From: Nocardioidaceae bacterium
GTDB lineage: Bacteria > Actinomycetota > Actinomycetes > Propionibacteriales > Nocardioidaceae
Direction of reading: 5' to 3'
Assembly: GCA_013696365.1 (NCBI GenBank)
Contig: JACCYS010000206.1
Coordinates: 1 to 7,040 of the forward strand
Length of the DNA: 7,040 nucleotides
Below are positions 6,378 to 7,040 of the stretch, one piece after another. Positions within the stretch are counted from its first letter, which is position 1, and the number at the start of each line of letters is the position of its first letter. The translations under genes were made by a program, and so were the position numbers. Below the pieces are notes generated by a model, which saw only the letters and a list, made by a program, of their open reading frames with translations, did no database searches and was not told the origin of the DNA.

Positions 6378-6855
6378 TGTCTCGGCGACGAGGACTTGCC
6401 GGCCTGCTTCCGGCTCCGGTTGTGGTGTGGTTCGGCGGAGCAGCAGGCATGCCTAGCCGGAGCCAGCCTTTCACCGGCGTCGTCGCGGCAGCGCTGCCGG
6501 AAGGCCCGCTGGTGTCCGGGCCCGCGGCTGCAGCGGTGGCTCCGCGGGGTGTGGTCAAGGCCGCTCGCACTGACCGACCGGTGTTGGTACGAGGCGCGGC
6601 GGTGGTGGCGGTGCCAGCCAATGAGGGTCTGTGGATCGAGGCGCGCGGCGAGCAGGTCTGGGTGCAACTGCGCGCCCCCGGCGAGTCGCCGGTCCAGGTT
6701 CGGCGCGGAATGCGTCTTGACGTGCAAGCGACTGCGGTGCAGCACGGCACGGGTTTCGCGCGCAGCGTCGGCCTCGACGCCGCTGCCGCAGCCCGCCGGC
6801 TCGACCGCCGTGGCGTGCACCTGCAGGCCGACCGGGCGACCTCACGATTCGCTGA
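6377..6855 (+). CDS. Probable exported small beta-barrel (OB-like) protein
   Basis: Frame open through this interval. The start ATG at 6377 overlaps the preceding stop (TGATG) and is followed by MSRRRGLAGLLPAPVVVWFG, an Arg-rich then hydrophobic leader that looks like an export signal. The next part (FTGVVAAALPEGPLV) is Ala/Gly/Pro-rich. The core at about residues 70-145 reads VLVRGAAVVAVPANEGLWIE, VWVQLRAPGESPVQVRRGMR, LDVQATAVQ, FARSVGLDAAAAARRLDRRG and VHLQA. From memory this matches small exported actinobacterial proteins with a pattern like V..V..DEGFWVG, RV.VQL, GESP..V..G..VD; I infer an OB-like barrel, unverified. The frame as read stays open far past the core, but codon quality falls after about 6835. 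A one-base shift near 6826-6835 would give PGDLTIR and stop TGA at 6853-6855, which I take as the likely end. Function unknown; possibly coupled to the upstream GAF gene. Confidence 0.5.
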
Positions 6856-6874
6856 CTGGGAGGGACACACCCAG
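6856..6874 (+). terminator. Weak hairpin after the exported-protein gene
   Basis: CTGGG and CCCAG pair around a 9-base loop directly after the proposed stop at 6855. Only 5 bp and no T-run, so a weak terminator at best. A 10-bp palindrome ATGGGCCCAT follows at 6897-6906. Confidence 0.2.
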
Positions 6875-6944
6875 CGGTGCCCGCAGGGTGCGGCTGATGG
6901 GCCCATGATGCGGCCTTGGCATAGCCCCCGGCAGGATCGCCGCC

Positions 6945-7040
6945 GTGACGTCGACGACCGTGCCCGATCCTTCCGCCGAGCCAACCGCCCTGACTCCCGA
7001 CGCCTGGGGGTTGCTGCCCGACTGGGTCGACGCCCAGGGC
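6945..7040 (+). CDS. Start of an unidentified gene (runs off the window)
   Basis: The GTG at 6945 has AGGA 8 bases upstream and opens a frame to the end of the window, 32 codons with strong G/C third positions. It reads MTSTTVPDPSAEPTALTPDA followed by WGLLPDWVDAQG. The AWG...W.DA.G pattern recalls the N-terminus of long 4-alpha-glucanotransferases (MalQ type) and related maltooligosaccharide enzymes, but 32 residues are too few to assign it. The gene is on the same strand as the preceding one, 89 bp after its proposed stop. Confidence 0.55.
   Translation, partial: MTSTTVPDPSAEPTALTPDAWGLLPDWVDAQG

Noticed and set aside
5944..6984. 346-residue minus-strand ORF
   Set aside because: Arg/Ser/Pro-rich shadow; the plus strand carries recognisable GAF and exported-protein sequence over the same bases.

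Overview
The window is high-GC DNA with strong G/C preference at third codon positions, GTG/TTG starts and short GA-rich ribosome binding sites. Several gene families are typical of Actinomycetota: GAF domains with a GPC motif, and SRPBCC proteins. The DNA therefore comes from a high-GC actinobacterium; I cannot name the genus. No RNA gene, CRISPR array, insertion sequence or integrase is visible.

Layout. (1) 1-1188: a divergent pair, the 5' end of histidine ammonia-lyase hutH (minus) and an IclR-family regulator (plus), with an 18-bp near-perfect palindrome between them that is a likely operator. (2) 1166-1576 (minus): a small exported protein with Ca-binding RTX-like repeats, broken by two compensating frameshifts and overlapping the regulator tail to tail. 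(3) 1811-2209: an SRPBCC-fold protein. (4) 2377-3431: a zinc-dependent alcohol dehydrogenase with a frameshift near its 3' end. (5) 3482-4751: a possible stress-sigma (SigB/SigF-type) promoter, a 42-residue small protein and a YihY/BrkB-type membrane protein, itself frameshifted near its end, followed by a hairpin. (6) 4856-6377: a GAF-GGDEF diguanylate cyclase gene (two frameshifts), joined by an ATGA overlap to a second, truncated GAF-domain gene. (7) 6377-6855: a probable exported small beta-barrel protein whose start overlaps the preceding stop (TGATG). (8) 6945-end: the start of another gene, product uncertain.

The most striking property is the number of interrupted reading frames. At least six, and probably eight or nine, one-base shifts fall between about 1280 and 6840, most looking like the loss of one G or C in a G/C-rich run. 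hutH, the IclR regulator, the SRPBCC gene and the 42-residue gene are intact. Either this stretch is decaying, or, more likely given the pattern, the sequence carries homopolymer indel errors. The gene models below are reconstructed across the breaks, and each break is stated.

Functionally the window joins a histidine-catabolism locus to a set of probable stress and signalling genes: a putative stress-sigma-driven membrane protein and a GAF-regulated c-di-GMP synthase with a product-inhibition site. I see no clear evidence of a wholly new system. The best leads are the small protein plus YihY unit and the coupled GAF-GGDEF/GAF/exported-protein run.
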